Translations under genes and position numbers: made by a program
DNA from: Leishmania infantum JPCM5
Taxonomy: Eukaryota; Euglenozoa; Kinetoplastea; Trypanosomatida; Trypanosomatidae
Reading direction: 5' to 3'
DNA: 64,000 nucleotides
NCBI RefSeq assembly: GCF_000002875.2
Contig: NC_009392.2
Coordinates: 1 to 64,000 of the forward strand
Notes under the pieces: generated by a model
Database searches by the model: none
Told to the model about the DNA's origin: nothing
The model's input: only the letters and a program-made list of their open reading frames with translations
Shown: positions 37,279-47,569 of the stretch, piece after piece
How the letters are laid out: each line of letters starts with the position of its first letter
Numbering within the stretch: the stretch's first letter is position 1

Positions 37279-38676
37279 CCCCTCTCCGCTGGTCTCCTCA
37301 CCAACGCCACCCTCTCATGGGTGGTTCCACTGTGGATTCGACCGATGTCGTGGCTGCCACTCACGTGACATGCGACGCCGGCAGCGTGGCGCACCTCTGT
37401 TGGGGCTTTTTCTGCTTTCTGTTGTGGTGGTACCGGCTGTCTTGGCGTAAGCTCTCTGTGCTTGTATGGCGCTGGTGCTGTGGGTGTTCGCAGTGGGCAC
37501 GCGGCATTCCCGCACGGCAGTGAGTGCAAGAGGCATTGGCGGTTCCTCAGAGCCCCTCTTTCTTTCGCTAACCTACGCTGAAAAAAAAAGAAGTACGCCT
37601 CGGCAAGAAACGCCCCGCTGCGCATCCCCTCGTTCTCCGCCGCCTTATGAACCCCTCCCCCTCCCTCGGGAGGACACGGTGACCTCGTTGGAGGCGGCCG
37701 TGCTGGCTTTGGTGAGTCACTGTCGTGAGGGTTTTGTGCCGTGGCAACAGACTCACCAACCGCACATGCGGCGTGTGTGGCAGAATGTCCGGCGAAGTGG
37801 TGACGTTTTTTTTTTCATAACACATGGGGCTCAGCGTGAATGACTTCCGCCGCCCCTTACCCACTGTCTGGGCCTTCGCTCTTCTCTGACATCCTCCGCT
37901 CCTCTTCCGCCATCTGTATCGCGCTGCACTGGCTTCACCTCCATCCTGTGTCTCCTGCGTGTGGACGCAAGTAGTGTCCCCTCGAAGAACAGAGTGCCAC
38001 CTTTAGACGCGTGCAGGGCACGACGTATTGCTCGAGACACCAGCACTGCAGACAAGAAACACAGGTGACGTCACCTGTGTTGTATCGTGTGTGTGCGTGT
38101 AGTTGCATCCACTACCAACGTCCACTGACTCTCTGCCGGCTCTGCTGCCCTTCCCCCACGCTGCCCCTGTTGCCGTTTCTTTCTCCAAAGGCGGCCGGAA
38201 GCGAGCGAAGCCGAGAGAGTCGTGGTGGTCGTCGTGTCGTGTACCAAAGGCTCTGCTTCCCTCCCACCATCCATCTTCTAGATCCTTCCTGCCCTTGCCG
38301 GCCCCTTCAGCGCTTTCTTCGTTGAGTTCTCGTGTGCTTGACTGCGCAGCTCGGTTTCTTTCCTTCGTGGCCGTAGATCGCAGTTACCGACGTCTCCCCC
38401 TTGGCTCGTCGCGTGCGGCGCGTTGTCTTGTTCGAGGAGGGAAGCGTTCTCTCCGCATGTCTCCTGCTTCACCTCTGGCGCCGTGTACGTCTTCTCCACT
38501 TCGCTTCGTTCTCTGCTACGTGGTGCGTTGCACGTTTTACTCGTGAGCGCTCTGCCACCTGCGCACCGACGTACACAAGCGTGCGTGTGCTCAAGGATCC
38601 GCGGCTTGCTCTGCGGCGCTCCGTCTGCCCCTCTCCCCCCTCGAAACAGCAAGAAGGCGTTGCACCCCTTCTAGCA
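37279..38676. other. Intergenic spacer with 24 bp palindrome
   Basis: A 1.4 kb spacer. It contains nine A at 37580-37588, ten T at 37807-37816, the palindrome at 38058-38081, and pyrimidine-rich sequence at 38280-38530 with a candidate acceptor AG at 38546-38547. No gene is seen. Confidence 0.65.
38058..38081. other. Perfect 24 bp palindrome
   Basis: AACACAGGTGAC and its exact complement GTCACCTGTGTT abut with no spacer, centred on GACGTC. It lies about 600 bp before the zinc-protein start. It could be a DNA-binding site or an RNA hairpin; no known role. Confidence 0.7.
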
Positions 38677-41600
38677 ATGCTGTCCATGTTCAAGAACAAA
38701 AAGGGCTTCTCGGTGCTCTTCCATGGTGAGGTGGAGGCGAGACTGTCCGACCGGGTGACGGAGTCGTCGGTACTTCCCCGCCCCTCCGCCCAACTCTGTG
38801 ACACAGCAGCTCGTTCGAAGGGGAGCGGAGTCGCGCAGTATCAGTGTCAGCGGTGCTTAAAGCGCTTCTCTGCGCTGGAATCTGACGACGAAACGGAGGC
38901 GGCATACCAGTGCCACCGCTGCCAGTATCCTACATGTCCACAGTGTCGAGAGCTGGCGGCGGGCAGCCCGCCGTGGGTGTGCTGTGTCTGCAGCGGCTTC
39001 AAGTCGATGATGTGGCTCTTGGAGAGGACGCGAGCGGGGCCCATGCTGGTGACAAGGATTGTGGAATACTGCGACCCACGCGGGCAGCGGCTGATGCGGT
39101 CGATGTTCCGATTTACGTTGCAGCAGTACCAGTCGCCGACGCCGCGTCCTTCGATCACGCTCATGGGACGTGCGAGTGACGGTCGCGCTGGCAGCGGCCC
39201 GCCATCCAGCTCGCGGCCGGCTTCTCAGACGCCGCCCGCCTGCCCAACCTCTCGAACGGGGACGAGCTCGCGCCTGTCTGGCGAACGCAGCAGTGCCCGC
39301 CTGAGTCAGGTGCCCGCGAGCTTCGGCAACGTACGCCGACCGTCGCCGTGCACGCACCCCAAGCGCGCATCACTGTTGCGCTCTGTTCGTCGGTCACACT
39401 CGGATGCCGCACTCGCCTTCGATGCCGGCGCCGGGGCTGGAACAGAAGACGCGGCGAAGGAAAACTCTCCTGCGGCCGAGCGCGGCGTCCGCGGCTCGGA
39501 AGCGCTGCGCCGCATCGAGGAGGCCGTCGGTGTCGTGGAGTACTCGCCCGAGTCGAAGTGGCGGACACCAGGCGACGCGGGCACAGAGGTGGAGAACAGG
39601 GACGAGCCCTTGTCGTTGCTCCCTGATGACGGTGCGCGCTTCTCTTTGCTGGAAGATCGCTGCACCGCTGTAGCTGACATCTACAGCGCTGGAGCACCCA
39701 ATGTGTCGTCAGGCGGCTCGACTTTACGGGTGGTTGTAGTGGAGTCGGAGGCGCCGTCGCCGCACGCGCGTCCGAGCGGCCATGCCGCATTTCAGCGCGA
39801 AGCGCTGCAGCCGCAGCTGGCGAGCACCAACGGCGCCACAACCCCGACGGAGGGTGAAGGTGTCGTTCTGCCGGCCACCGCCGCTCTTGCACCTGAGGCG
39901 TCGTGGAGAAGGCTGACTCCTCCCCAGGAGCTCTGCCGCCTGTGCCACAGCGTGAGCCCCAACTCTAGCGGCTCAGGCCGCAGTGCTAGTCCGGCACCGC
40001 GCTTTCCTACCTTCGGGCAGTTCTTGGACGAGCATGTCGGCATCGGTGCCGGTGACACACACCTGCCACGCGAATCGAACGTGTTGGTGACGGTATCGCC
40101 CGAAACAGAGAACAGCGACGAGGATAGCGGTGGCGTGATCGAGCTGGGCGGCGGGCGCTGCGACGACCGCCTCGCAACCACCCACGGCAAAGTCAACGAA
40201 GGGCTGCACACGCCACGTGGCGTGCAGCCACAAACTCCTCTGTCGACTGGCGGCGGCTCATCGGGCTTTCGTGGCGGACGCCGCACGAGTGGGCTGAGCG
40301 AGTTCACCCCTACTCGAGTGCTGGACATGTCGAGCGCGCGCGTCACGCTCCACCACCGCAGTTCCAGTCGCCGTCGTACCACGCGAGGAAGCCTGCAAGA
40401 GATCCACGCTCCCCATCTCTACGGTAACAGAAGCGCTAAGACCAGCGCGGCAGGAAACGCACGGCGCAGCGGACAGATGCGCGACTCTCGATGTATGTAC
40501 GACCTGCCGACTCAGTTCGGCCCTCACGGGAAGCCAGCGAGCCCGGTGAGCGGGCAGCTGCGGCGCCAGAATGCGCCGCTGGCCACGCGTACTGCAGGCC
40601 GTGCTCTCGGCAGCGATGGACGCCAGCGGCTGGTGCGGCAGCACTCTCGCACCGTAGCGCCGCTGCAGCGCACCGCCTCGCGCAACAACGAGCTTCAGCG
40701 GATGCCCTCACGCAACGGGGCGCTGGCTCGAACGAACTCCTCCGTCGCGCATCTGACGCGCACCGCTTCCTCGCACGGCTGCGACCCCTCCTTTGCGCGG
40801 GTGAACAGCTGCACGGCGCACGCCCTGGCCAGCACACCCGCCGAACGTGTTCTTCTCACCGGAGGCGTCGGTGGCCGCGGACGGCTGCAGCGCACCGATT
40901 CGGCAAAACTTACGGGCACTGGCGCGGGCTATGGTGCGGCGGCGCGTACCGCACCGCAACGCACTGCCGTGTTGGAGCGTGCGCACTTCGGCTACGGGAC
41001 ACCTGCTGCCACCAGCGCTTCGTCCTTGTACTCCTCTCCTCTCAAGCGAACTCTCTCGTCCTTGTCACCGCTGAAGCGAACCGCCTCGCATTTGTGCCTT
41101 CGAAATGACGGTTCGGCGCCGTTTGGCCGCAGACCGTACGTAGCGCGTCTTACGCGTTCCGCGACGACCAACATTGGCTTTGTCCGTACTAGCTCTGCCA
41201 CAGCGGCCCGAGGCGGGGCGCCGTCTCGCCACGGCCCTGGCACTTTCACGCGTACTGCCACCGGCACGAACCTATTCCAGCGCTCGCGCGGCCGCATTTA
41301 TGAAGGACCTCGTTGCCGTCCAGTGCCGACTCCACTGCCGTCATCTGCAGTCGTGTGCGGCAGTGGACGTAGCGCACCGAGCATCTACTACCGCGCTATG
41401 GACACCTCTCCATTGCGGCGCGTCCCTACTGCCGCGCGCACGGCGACGCCAACGATGGGCCGCAGACGCTTCCCGACGTCAACGGCGCTCTCTCGGACCG
41501 GCACGGGGACGCGTAACTTCGAGCGTCAGCAAAGCAACGTGCTGCGCGAGCCCGCAAATCGCTCTCTCGGGGTTGTGCGGCGGACAGTCGACCCGGCGCC

Positions 41601-42129
41601 AACGCTAGTCGGCGCGACGCGACGCAAGGCTATGGGAAGCTGGCTGCACCGCACTCCATCGGCTACTGGCGCTGCCAACGCCGTCGCTGCAACGCCACGC
41701 ACCCCCCGTCGGTACATCATCGCGAGTGTCTCGACGGCTGCGACGCCAGCCGCAGTGAATGGTGGCGGGTCGCACAGCGTATCGCGGCCGGTGCTTTCAT
41801 CGATCGCCAGCAGCCCAAAGGCGCGCAGCAGCCACGGCTCCAATGCCAGCGGCGGCACGGCTGGCTATAGCAGCTATACGGGCAGCGCCCATGCAGCGGC
41901 GGAGAAAGCGGGTGCTGTCGAGACTGGGATGGGGCGGGCAAGCGGGCAACAATGTCGTCCGCTCGTCGGAGCCACCACGGTGAAGGGAAACGCACCCTCG
42001 CACGTGGCAACGCTGAACCGCCGTGCAACGGCTGTCTCTGCCTCTGCCGCTGCCACTGCACACCGCAGGACTGGGAGAGCAGCGCAAGCGAGTCCCTTCG
42101 CGGGACAGAACAGTCGGCTTGCTTTCTGA
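38677..42129 (+). CDS. Large zinc-binding protein with repeated basophilic kinase motifs
   Basis: 1150 residues; family not recognised. At 57-108 four CxxC pairs (CQRC, CHRC, CPQC, CCVC) form a two-zinc, FYVE- or PHD-like finger. A short helical region after it (SMMWLLERTRAGPMLVTRIV) looks conserved. The rest is disordered, rich in Ser, Arg, Thr, Gly and Ala. Between about 663 and 870 a motif of the form hydrophobic-x-R-x-x-S recurs about ten times, for example LQRTAS, LARTNS, LTRTAS, LKRTLS and LKRTAS. That form fits CaMK/PKD-type kinases, so this may be a multi-site phosphorylated scaffold, possibly at membranes or the cytoskeleton. The frame is open upstream without an ATG; 38677 is the first ATG, with another at 38686. 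Confidence 0.85.
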   Translation: MLSMFKNKKGFSVLFHGEVEARLSDRVTESSVLPRPSAQLCDTAARSKGSGVAQYQCQRCLKRFSALESDDETEAAYQCHRCQYPTCPQCRELAAGSPPWVCCVCSGFKSMMWLLERTRAGPMLVTRIVEYCDPRGQRLMRSMFRFTLQQYQSPTPRPSITLMGRASDGRAGSGPPSSSRPASQTPPACPTSRTGTSSRLSGERSSARLSQVPASFGNVRRPSPCTHPKRASLLRSVRRSHSDAALAFDAGAGAGTEDAAKENSPAAERGVRGSEALRRIEEAVGVVEYSPESKWRTPGDAGTEVENRDEPLSLLPDDGARFSLLEDRCTAVADIYSAGAPNVSSGGSTLRVVVVESEAPSPHARPSGHAAFQREALQPQLASTNGATTPTEGEGVVLPATAALAPEASWRRLTPPQELCRLCHSVSPNSSGSGRSASPAPRFPTFGQFLDEHVGIGAGDTHLPRESNVLVTVSPETENSDEDSGGVIELGGGRCDDRLATTHGKVNEGLHTPRGVQPQTPLSTGGGSSGFRGGRRTSGLSEFTPTRVLDMSSARVTLHHRSSSRRRTTRGSLQEIHAPHLYGNRSAKTSAAGNARRSGQMRDSRCMYDLPTQFGPHGKPASPVSGQLRRQNAPLATRTAGRALGSDGRQRLVRQHSRTVAPLQRTASRNNELQRMPSRNGALARTNSSVAHLTRTASSHGCDPSFARVNSCTAHALASTPAERVLLTGGVGGRGRLQRTDSAKLTGTGAGYGAAARTAPQRTAVLERAHFGYGTPAATSASSLYSSPLKRTLSSLSPLKRTASHLCLRNDGSAPFGRRPYVARLTRSATTNIGFVRTSSATAARGGAPSRHGPGTFTRTATGTNLFQRSRGRIYEGPRCRPVPTPLPSSAVVCGSGRSAPSIYYRAMDTSPLRRVPTAARTATPTMGRRRFPTSTALSRTGTGTRNFERQQSNVLREPANRSLGVVRRTVDPAPTLVGATRRKAMGSWLHRTPSATGAANAVAATPRTPRRYIIASVSTAATPAAVNGGGSHSVSRPVLSSIASSPKARSSHGSNASGGTAGYSSYTGSAHAAAEKAGAVETGMGRASGQQCRPLVGATTVKGNAPSHVATLNRRATAVSASAAATAHRRTGRAAQASPFAGQNSRLAF

Positions 42130-44910
42130 TTGTCACACGGGCAGGCGTCTGTACGCGTGCGGTTTCCTTCCTTGGTGCCTACTCTCTCTCTCTTACGGAC
42201 TCTCTCGTGGACCCTCGCTGCCTCGCTGAGCCCATGCTTCTAACACCATGTTCTCTCTCATGCCTGTGTGGGTGTGCGAGAAAGTGAAGATGTGCATACG
42301 TGTGTGTGTTTGCCCTATTCTGGTGTCTCTCTCTTCGACTTGCACAAATACTGCAGCACGGTGACTTTCAGAAGTGCGTCGTTTGTCCAAGAAGAGCAGC
42401 GGTCCTCTGTCGCGTGTGTGACTCTCTCTCTCTCTCCCCTTCTCGAGAACTTCATGTTGCATGTTTGTCCTTGGCCGCCACGGGTGTAGAAGTCTGCTTG
42501 TATTGATGTGCATGCGCACTTGCGTCGTGGTGCTTATGCACCGGTTGGTGCTGGATGTCACCACCCCACTTGTTTCTGTTCGAACTCTTCCTCCGTTACC
42601 TTTTTGTGGTTTCGTTGAATGCCCTTGCGCTTTAGATATGCCTTCCACGTGGAAGAAGGCTAGTGGTGCGGCGGACGAAGAGGCACGAGGGGCCATCTGA
42701 CGACAGCGCGGCGAGAGGTTCTCTAGATGGAATAGCCCTGTGCCCGTCACCTGTCTTTTTTCGTTTCTGTCCTCTACCCTCAGCACTTCCGCCGCGTCCT
42801 ACGCCTGCCCTATGTATTTGTGTCGCTTCCGCTTTTCTTTTATGGCGGTGACATCTGCACCCCGCCCCCCTCCACCCCCTCCCTCTCGCGAGCTCGCCGC
42901 TCGTCCGCTCACCGAGGTCACTGCATACTTGGGCGGCAGAGATGGCGATGAGACTCATCGTCTCTCATCACGCTCTCTCTTTACGCCGGCCTTGGCGCAG
43001 CCCCGCTAGTGAACGGAACCCTCACCTCTTCTCCTCATTGTGCCGTTGTTGGACGCTGCGAAGCCGCAGAGAGAAGGAGCGCTGGAAACGGCAGCGAGAG
43101 AGGCGGGAGCGGAGACGGGAAACCCTACCGCTTATAGAGACTACGCGCGCACGCACATGCTTGTGTATGAACTTGCGCGTGCGTGTATACAAGCCGGGAC
43201 GTTGCCCAGCACAGCCTGCCCGCTAACGAGAGCGAACGTGGCTATGCATGCGCGTCGCTATGTCAAGCGTATGTCTGTGGCTGCGCGTGTCGCTCCCTGG
43301 ACGGTGCTGTGGCTTGCGTGTTTTAGTCTTTCTTATTTTGCTGATAAGCGCCTTCTGTCTTGTTTCACTGTACGATTTCTGCTTGCGCTCTGCATCCAGT
43401 GTCCTGCGCGAAGCCAAGTGGAAGCGTGGGATCTCTCTGAGGAGAGAGCAGAGTCTTTCACCCTCCCCCTCCCGCCACCACCACCTATCGAAGATGGATG
43501 GATAATGAGTCGCACATTCGTCTTTCCTGGTCCCCACACCCGTTTTACGTACATCTCCGAGCATGACTAGGCAGCTGCAGCCGCGCTCGTTCTACCCCGG
43601 CCGCACAAGAGCTGATAAGCACAAGATGCGTCTGCACCAATGTTCCGCCCTGTTCCTCGCCATCTTCTTTACATCTCTCTTTATTTCACGTGCCGTGCCA
43701 CACGGAGCTGCACAGTACGTTGGGGCATTAAGGTGGGGGGTGGAGAGGGAGGCACTGCGTACATATCTGTGTGTGTGTGCATCTCCGTCGTTTCTTCGTT
43801 TCCATGTAGCACTGTTTAGGAGCATGCTCTTATCGCATGTCAGCTACTCCTCACGTACTTTCCGCTACCTGCCTGTCTCTCCTTCTCTGTTGATTCGTAG
43901 CTCTTCCCCCTTACCTCTGTGGCCGTCCCGTGCCTGTGCAGCCGTAATGTGCCACCCCTCCCCTTCTGCACGGCCCGCTCACCTTTTCGCCTTTTGCATG
44001 TGGCCGACCGTTTCCATGGCCACCCTTCATCTCCGCCATCCATGCGCTGGCACACACGCACGTATACGAATAGACATGTGTAGTTGTTCTGATGAAAGAC
44101 GGATCTCGGGCAACGCATGCTGGCCACCCACCCGCTCCGCTCGCTCACTTGCCCTCTTACCACGCCGGTCTCGGTGCCCACTCGACCGGCTCTCATACCG
44201 TGTGCTGCGTGTGCGTGTGTGTGCCCGTTCTCATCCATCGTTGCACGTCCTCCTCCTCCCTCGGCACATAGCGGTGCGACGAGATCGCAGTGTGTGTGGG
44301 GGGGGAGGGGGTGCACGGCCGTGCCGCCTTCTCGTCCGGTGCAAGCGAGATGTTCATGCTGCCGACCAGTGTTGTTTCTAGTAGCCGTGCACTATAAAAA
44401 GCGCCCCACCCCCACCCTACACACACGCAGCGACGTCATGGACGGCCCCCTTCTCGCCCTCTGCCTCTCGTTATTTTTACTGTCCGTGCCCTCAGAGTAG
44501 GTCCCGCGCCGATTTGGCGCCCTTCATGTGTGCACCCGGCGAGCGAGGAGGCGGGAAGGACCGGAAGGACGGGTGGCCCCGCACTCTCGTGAGTGCGCAC
44601 AGGCACAGGCATATACGGGGATCTGTGCTCTCGCATAGAACCGACACGCTCTATTCCCGCCGGCGTGCGCCCCCTCTTCGCGCACGCGGCACGACCATAA
44701 ACGCCCACCGGCCAGTTGTCGGATCGACCGCTTCAACTTTCCTGGCTCGCTTCATGGCCCCCACGTCACTCTCCCATCTCTCCTCCTCCTCCCATCTCTT
44801 CTCCCATCTCTCCTCCCCTCACGCTGGCGAAGGAAAGGGTGTATTACAGGCCCATCCACACTCGGTTAGAGGGGCCAGTGCACGACGGATGGCTCACTAG
44901 GGTGAACATT
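42130..44910. other. Long intergenic spacer (2.8 kb)
   Basis: Holds (CT)n at 42422-42440, mixed C/T-rich and GT-rich sequence, and a G-rich run at 44299-44311. Two longer open frames (43040-43570 and 43563-44381) are low in complexity, lack domains, and begin at a GTG or have a composition like the surrounding spacer, so they are not called. The right end (44745-44832) is the acceptor tract for the next gene. Confidence 0.6.
44745..44832 (+). promoter_or_regulatory. Polypyrimidine tract and AG acceptor for EF-hand gene
   Basis: Tandem CTCCCATCTCT-type pyrimidine repeats end before AG 44831-44832. This predicts a 5' UTR of 78 nt and supports ATG 44911 as the start. Confidence 0.55.
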
Positions 44911-46668
44911 ATGTTGGCTAGCGCTGTTTCAGACGCAGGCGTAGTCGTTGACGTCGTGGTCCATAGGCGAGCCTCGAGCAGCTCCCTCCAAGGCAATGTA
45001 GTTGCTGACGCTGCTGCAGTGGAAGCGTACGAGTGCGGGGACGCCGAGGCGATTCTCCTGGGGGACGTGGCGGGTCCACATCTAAATATGGCTAGGGCTA
45101 GTAGTGCCTCAGCTCGCACACTGCCGCGGAACGCGGGGCAGCAGGCGGAGCGAGAGCCTCCTATCATCGACGCGTGTTTCTTCTACTTATGCACCCCCGT
45201 GAACCCGAGGGTCACGCAGCGCGTGTTCCATTATTTGAACATTATACCATTCGGGCTGCATCGCCCCTCGGAGGTGTTTGGTGTGGTGGGACGTCATACA
45301 AACCTCGGCCTGGTGTCGGGGGTGACAAAGGACGGCCAGTATCGTCTCGTGCTCTACCCACCACAGCAGCCGCAGCCACTGTACCTTGAGCGGGTACGGC
45401 ACTCGCCACACTTCTTGTACCCCCACGACTATCCCGCCACTGGCACCATTGACCCTTCATGTCTCCGCCGTATCCGACACGAAAGCCGCAGCGACCGTGT
45501 GCAGCAAGCAACGAAGAACTTCTTCTGTCGGGCCGCTGCGCGGCAGGGGTGGGACGTGCACCGCCCGAGCAATCCCTGCTCTACCTCCGTGGTGCAGTCC
45601 GCGAATGCATTGGCAGTGTCTGGGGGCTTGACTTCACCGCAGCTTGGAGTGAGTAGGCCGCGCTCACGCACACGTCGGCGCGGCTCGCACGCGGTGCCGC
45701 TGGTTGCCGCGCCTTCTTTTCCAGAGCTCCTGACAGTCATCGCGCCAGCGGCGAAGGGCCCTTATGCTGCCCCTCGACCTCCCCTGGAGGAAACACCGAC
45801 GCCCTCCTCACCGCTGGCTGCAGAGTTTGTGCCGCTTAGTGGACACCCAGATGCCGATGACGGGCCATCGCCGATTATGGTTGCCGGTACTGAGGAGTCG
45901 CGGGAGTTGTTATGTACACTGGCGGAGCTGCAGCTCCCTCCTACCCTCGCGCTGCATGAGCCCGTTCCACCCCTTCGTGTAGGCACGCGCGTTATCGCTC
46001 GCCGCCTGGGGTGCGCCGAGGTACTCCACATGGGTACTGTGCTGGCAGTCAGCTTCGATGTCACCTACACCGTTCGCTACGACGCTGACGGCGGCATCGA
46101 CAAGGGTGTTCTTCACAGTGACGTGCACGTGCTCAACGCTGAGGACGAGGGTGATGCGCAGGGTCGACAACGACCGTGGCACCGGTGCGCGCGCGAGCGC
46201 AGCGCGGAGCCGTGCACGGTGCGGGACCAAGTCATCGTAGAAGTCGCGCAGCCGCCACAGCGGGCCGTCGTCATGGCCGCCCTCGGCGGCGGTCGATATC
46301 AGGTTGCCGTTGCCGCGGCACCGGTACCCTTGATTGAGGTGGAAGCCTGCAATGTGCTCTCGGTAGCGCCGGTGCTGGCCGGTGCCGTGTTTGCGCCGCC
46401 GCATCACCTCACTCTCTTCCGCCAACTTGATACAACCGGGACGGGGCACATTAGCTGGAAAGACATGCGACACTTTATCCTTTCCTGGGAAGGCTTTGGC
46501 CGGCCCCTCTCCTTTCGGCGACTGGGTGAGATCCAGCGCGACATGTGCATCTGCAAACGCAGCGCGGGGCCGAAGCTGCTGTCAAAAATACCGGTCCAGG
46601 AGGAGGGGCATCAGCTGTCCTTTCAAGATTTCGAATACGTGCTCTTGCGTGCTGCGAATCTGCTCTAG
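44911..46668 (+). CDS. EF-hand protein of unknown role
   Basis: 585 residues; no family recognised beyond the calcium-binding motif. The C-terminus has one good EF-hand loop, DTTGTGHISWKD at 507-518, though position 12 is Asp where Glu is usual. A second, degenerate hand (EEGHQLSFQDFEYVLL) follows at about 564-580. A beta-rich block at about 350-405 (VGTRVIARRLGCAEVLHMGT, YTVRYDADGG) resembles a Tudor or SH3-like barrel. The N-terminal third contains a compact region (ACFFYLCTPVNPRVTQRVFH to about 200) that looks conserved. The frame is open upstream to 44716 without ATG; the splice acceptor at 44831-44832 and the first ATG agree on 44911. Confidence 0.82.
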   Translation: MLASAVSDAGVVVDVVVHRRASSSSLQGNVVADAAAVEAYECGDAEAILLGDVAGPHLNMARASSASARTLPRNAGQQAEREPPIIDACFFYLCTPVNPRVTQRVFHYLNIIPFGLHRPSEVFGVVGRHTNLGLVSGVTKDGQYRLVLYPPQQPQPLYLERVRHSPHFLYPHDYPATGTIDPSCLRRIRHESRSDRVQQATKNFFCRAAARQGWDVHRPSNPCSTSVVQSANALAVSGGLTSPQLGVSRPRSRTRRRGSHAVPLVAAPSFPELLTVIAPAAKGPYAAPRPPLEETPTPSSPLAAEFVPLSGHPDADDGPSPIMVAGTEESRELLCTLAELQLPPTLALHEPVPPLRVGTRVIARRLGCAEVLHMGTVLAVSFDVTYTVRYDADGGIDKGVLHSDVHVLNAEDEGDAQGRQRPWHRCARERSAEPCTVRDQVIVEVAQPPQRAVVMAALGGGRYQVAVAAAPVPLIEVEACNVLSVAPVLAGAVFAPPHHLTLFRQLDTTGTGHISWKDMRHFILSWEGFGRPLSFRRLGEIQRDMCICKRSAGPKLLSKIPVQEEGHQLSFQDFEYVLLRAANLL

Positions 46669-47569
46669 TCGCCGTGTGACCACCACTTGTGCGCAGTCTC
46701 CTGCTCCTGTGGGAGTGTCTGTGTCTGTGTGCGCCTGTGCTGCGGCTGCGACGCCCAGAGAACATATGATGTACTATACGAGAATTAACATTATTTGTTT
46801 GTACTTGTTTTTCCCCTGAGTGCGCTTCTTATTCCCCCCACCCTTCCCCTAACGCCTGCTGATGCGGGACCACCTCAGCCTGATATCATACAGGGCTCAG
46901 TACCCACCCTCCGTGTGCCGGCGGACAGTGCTGGGCTGAGCGGGCGCTCTGCCGGACAGGCTCGCAGCCATGCCGATCACATTTGTGCCAGCTCACTACG
47001 AATCATGTCGGCGATTCAAACAAGTCTAAGCAACCACCTACGGCTTTTTTTGCTTGCTTAGCTGCGCTGCGGTGATGTTGAGCGTGATCCTGGGCCCAGC
47101 CTGCGCTGTGTGGCAGCAGAAGTGAACGTGGCTGGACGACGCGAAACGGTGCTGGTTGGCCCGGTTCCTAGACATGGCCATGGCGTAGTAGAGGTGGGGT
47201 GACGGGTGGCTCTGTAGGCGTGTATACGCTTGCTGGCTTGCTCGTGGTGGAATAGGCACGTTGAAGAGGAGAGGACGAAGTATGCTTGCTCACTTCACGC
47301 GTCACCGCCCCCTCCCCCGCTGCTGCTGCGACAGCGGCCACTACAGTCGGATGCACTCCCTCCACCACCACCACCTCCTCCCTCATTTTCCTGCTTTGTG
47401 AGTGCCTGCGGTGTGGGGAGTTCGTGGCACGTGGGCCATGAACAGCGCGCGTCTGTCGCCGCCCCTCTCAGCCTTACCTCTTGCTCGCCTCGCGCCTGGA
47501 GGGTGAGATGCCCATCGCATTGCTCGGACCTCTACACACGTCCTTTTCTCCGCGAGCTGTCGGTGGGCC
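46669..47569. other. Intergenic spacer, EF-hand gene to XPF
   Basis: 0.9 kb. GT-rich after the stop codon, a C-rich run at 46835-46855, a CCACCACCACC run at about 47361-47374, then a T/C tract ending at AG 47401-47402 (5' UTR about 167 nt). No gene is seen. Confidence 0.65.

Noticed and set aside
43040..44381. Two overlapping + strand frames of 176 and 272 codons
   Set aside because: Low complexity, rich in Ser, Arg, Cys and Leu as expected from C/T-rich spacer. The first starts at GTG. No domains.
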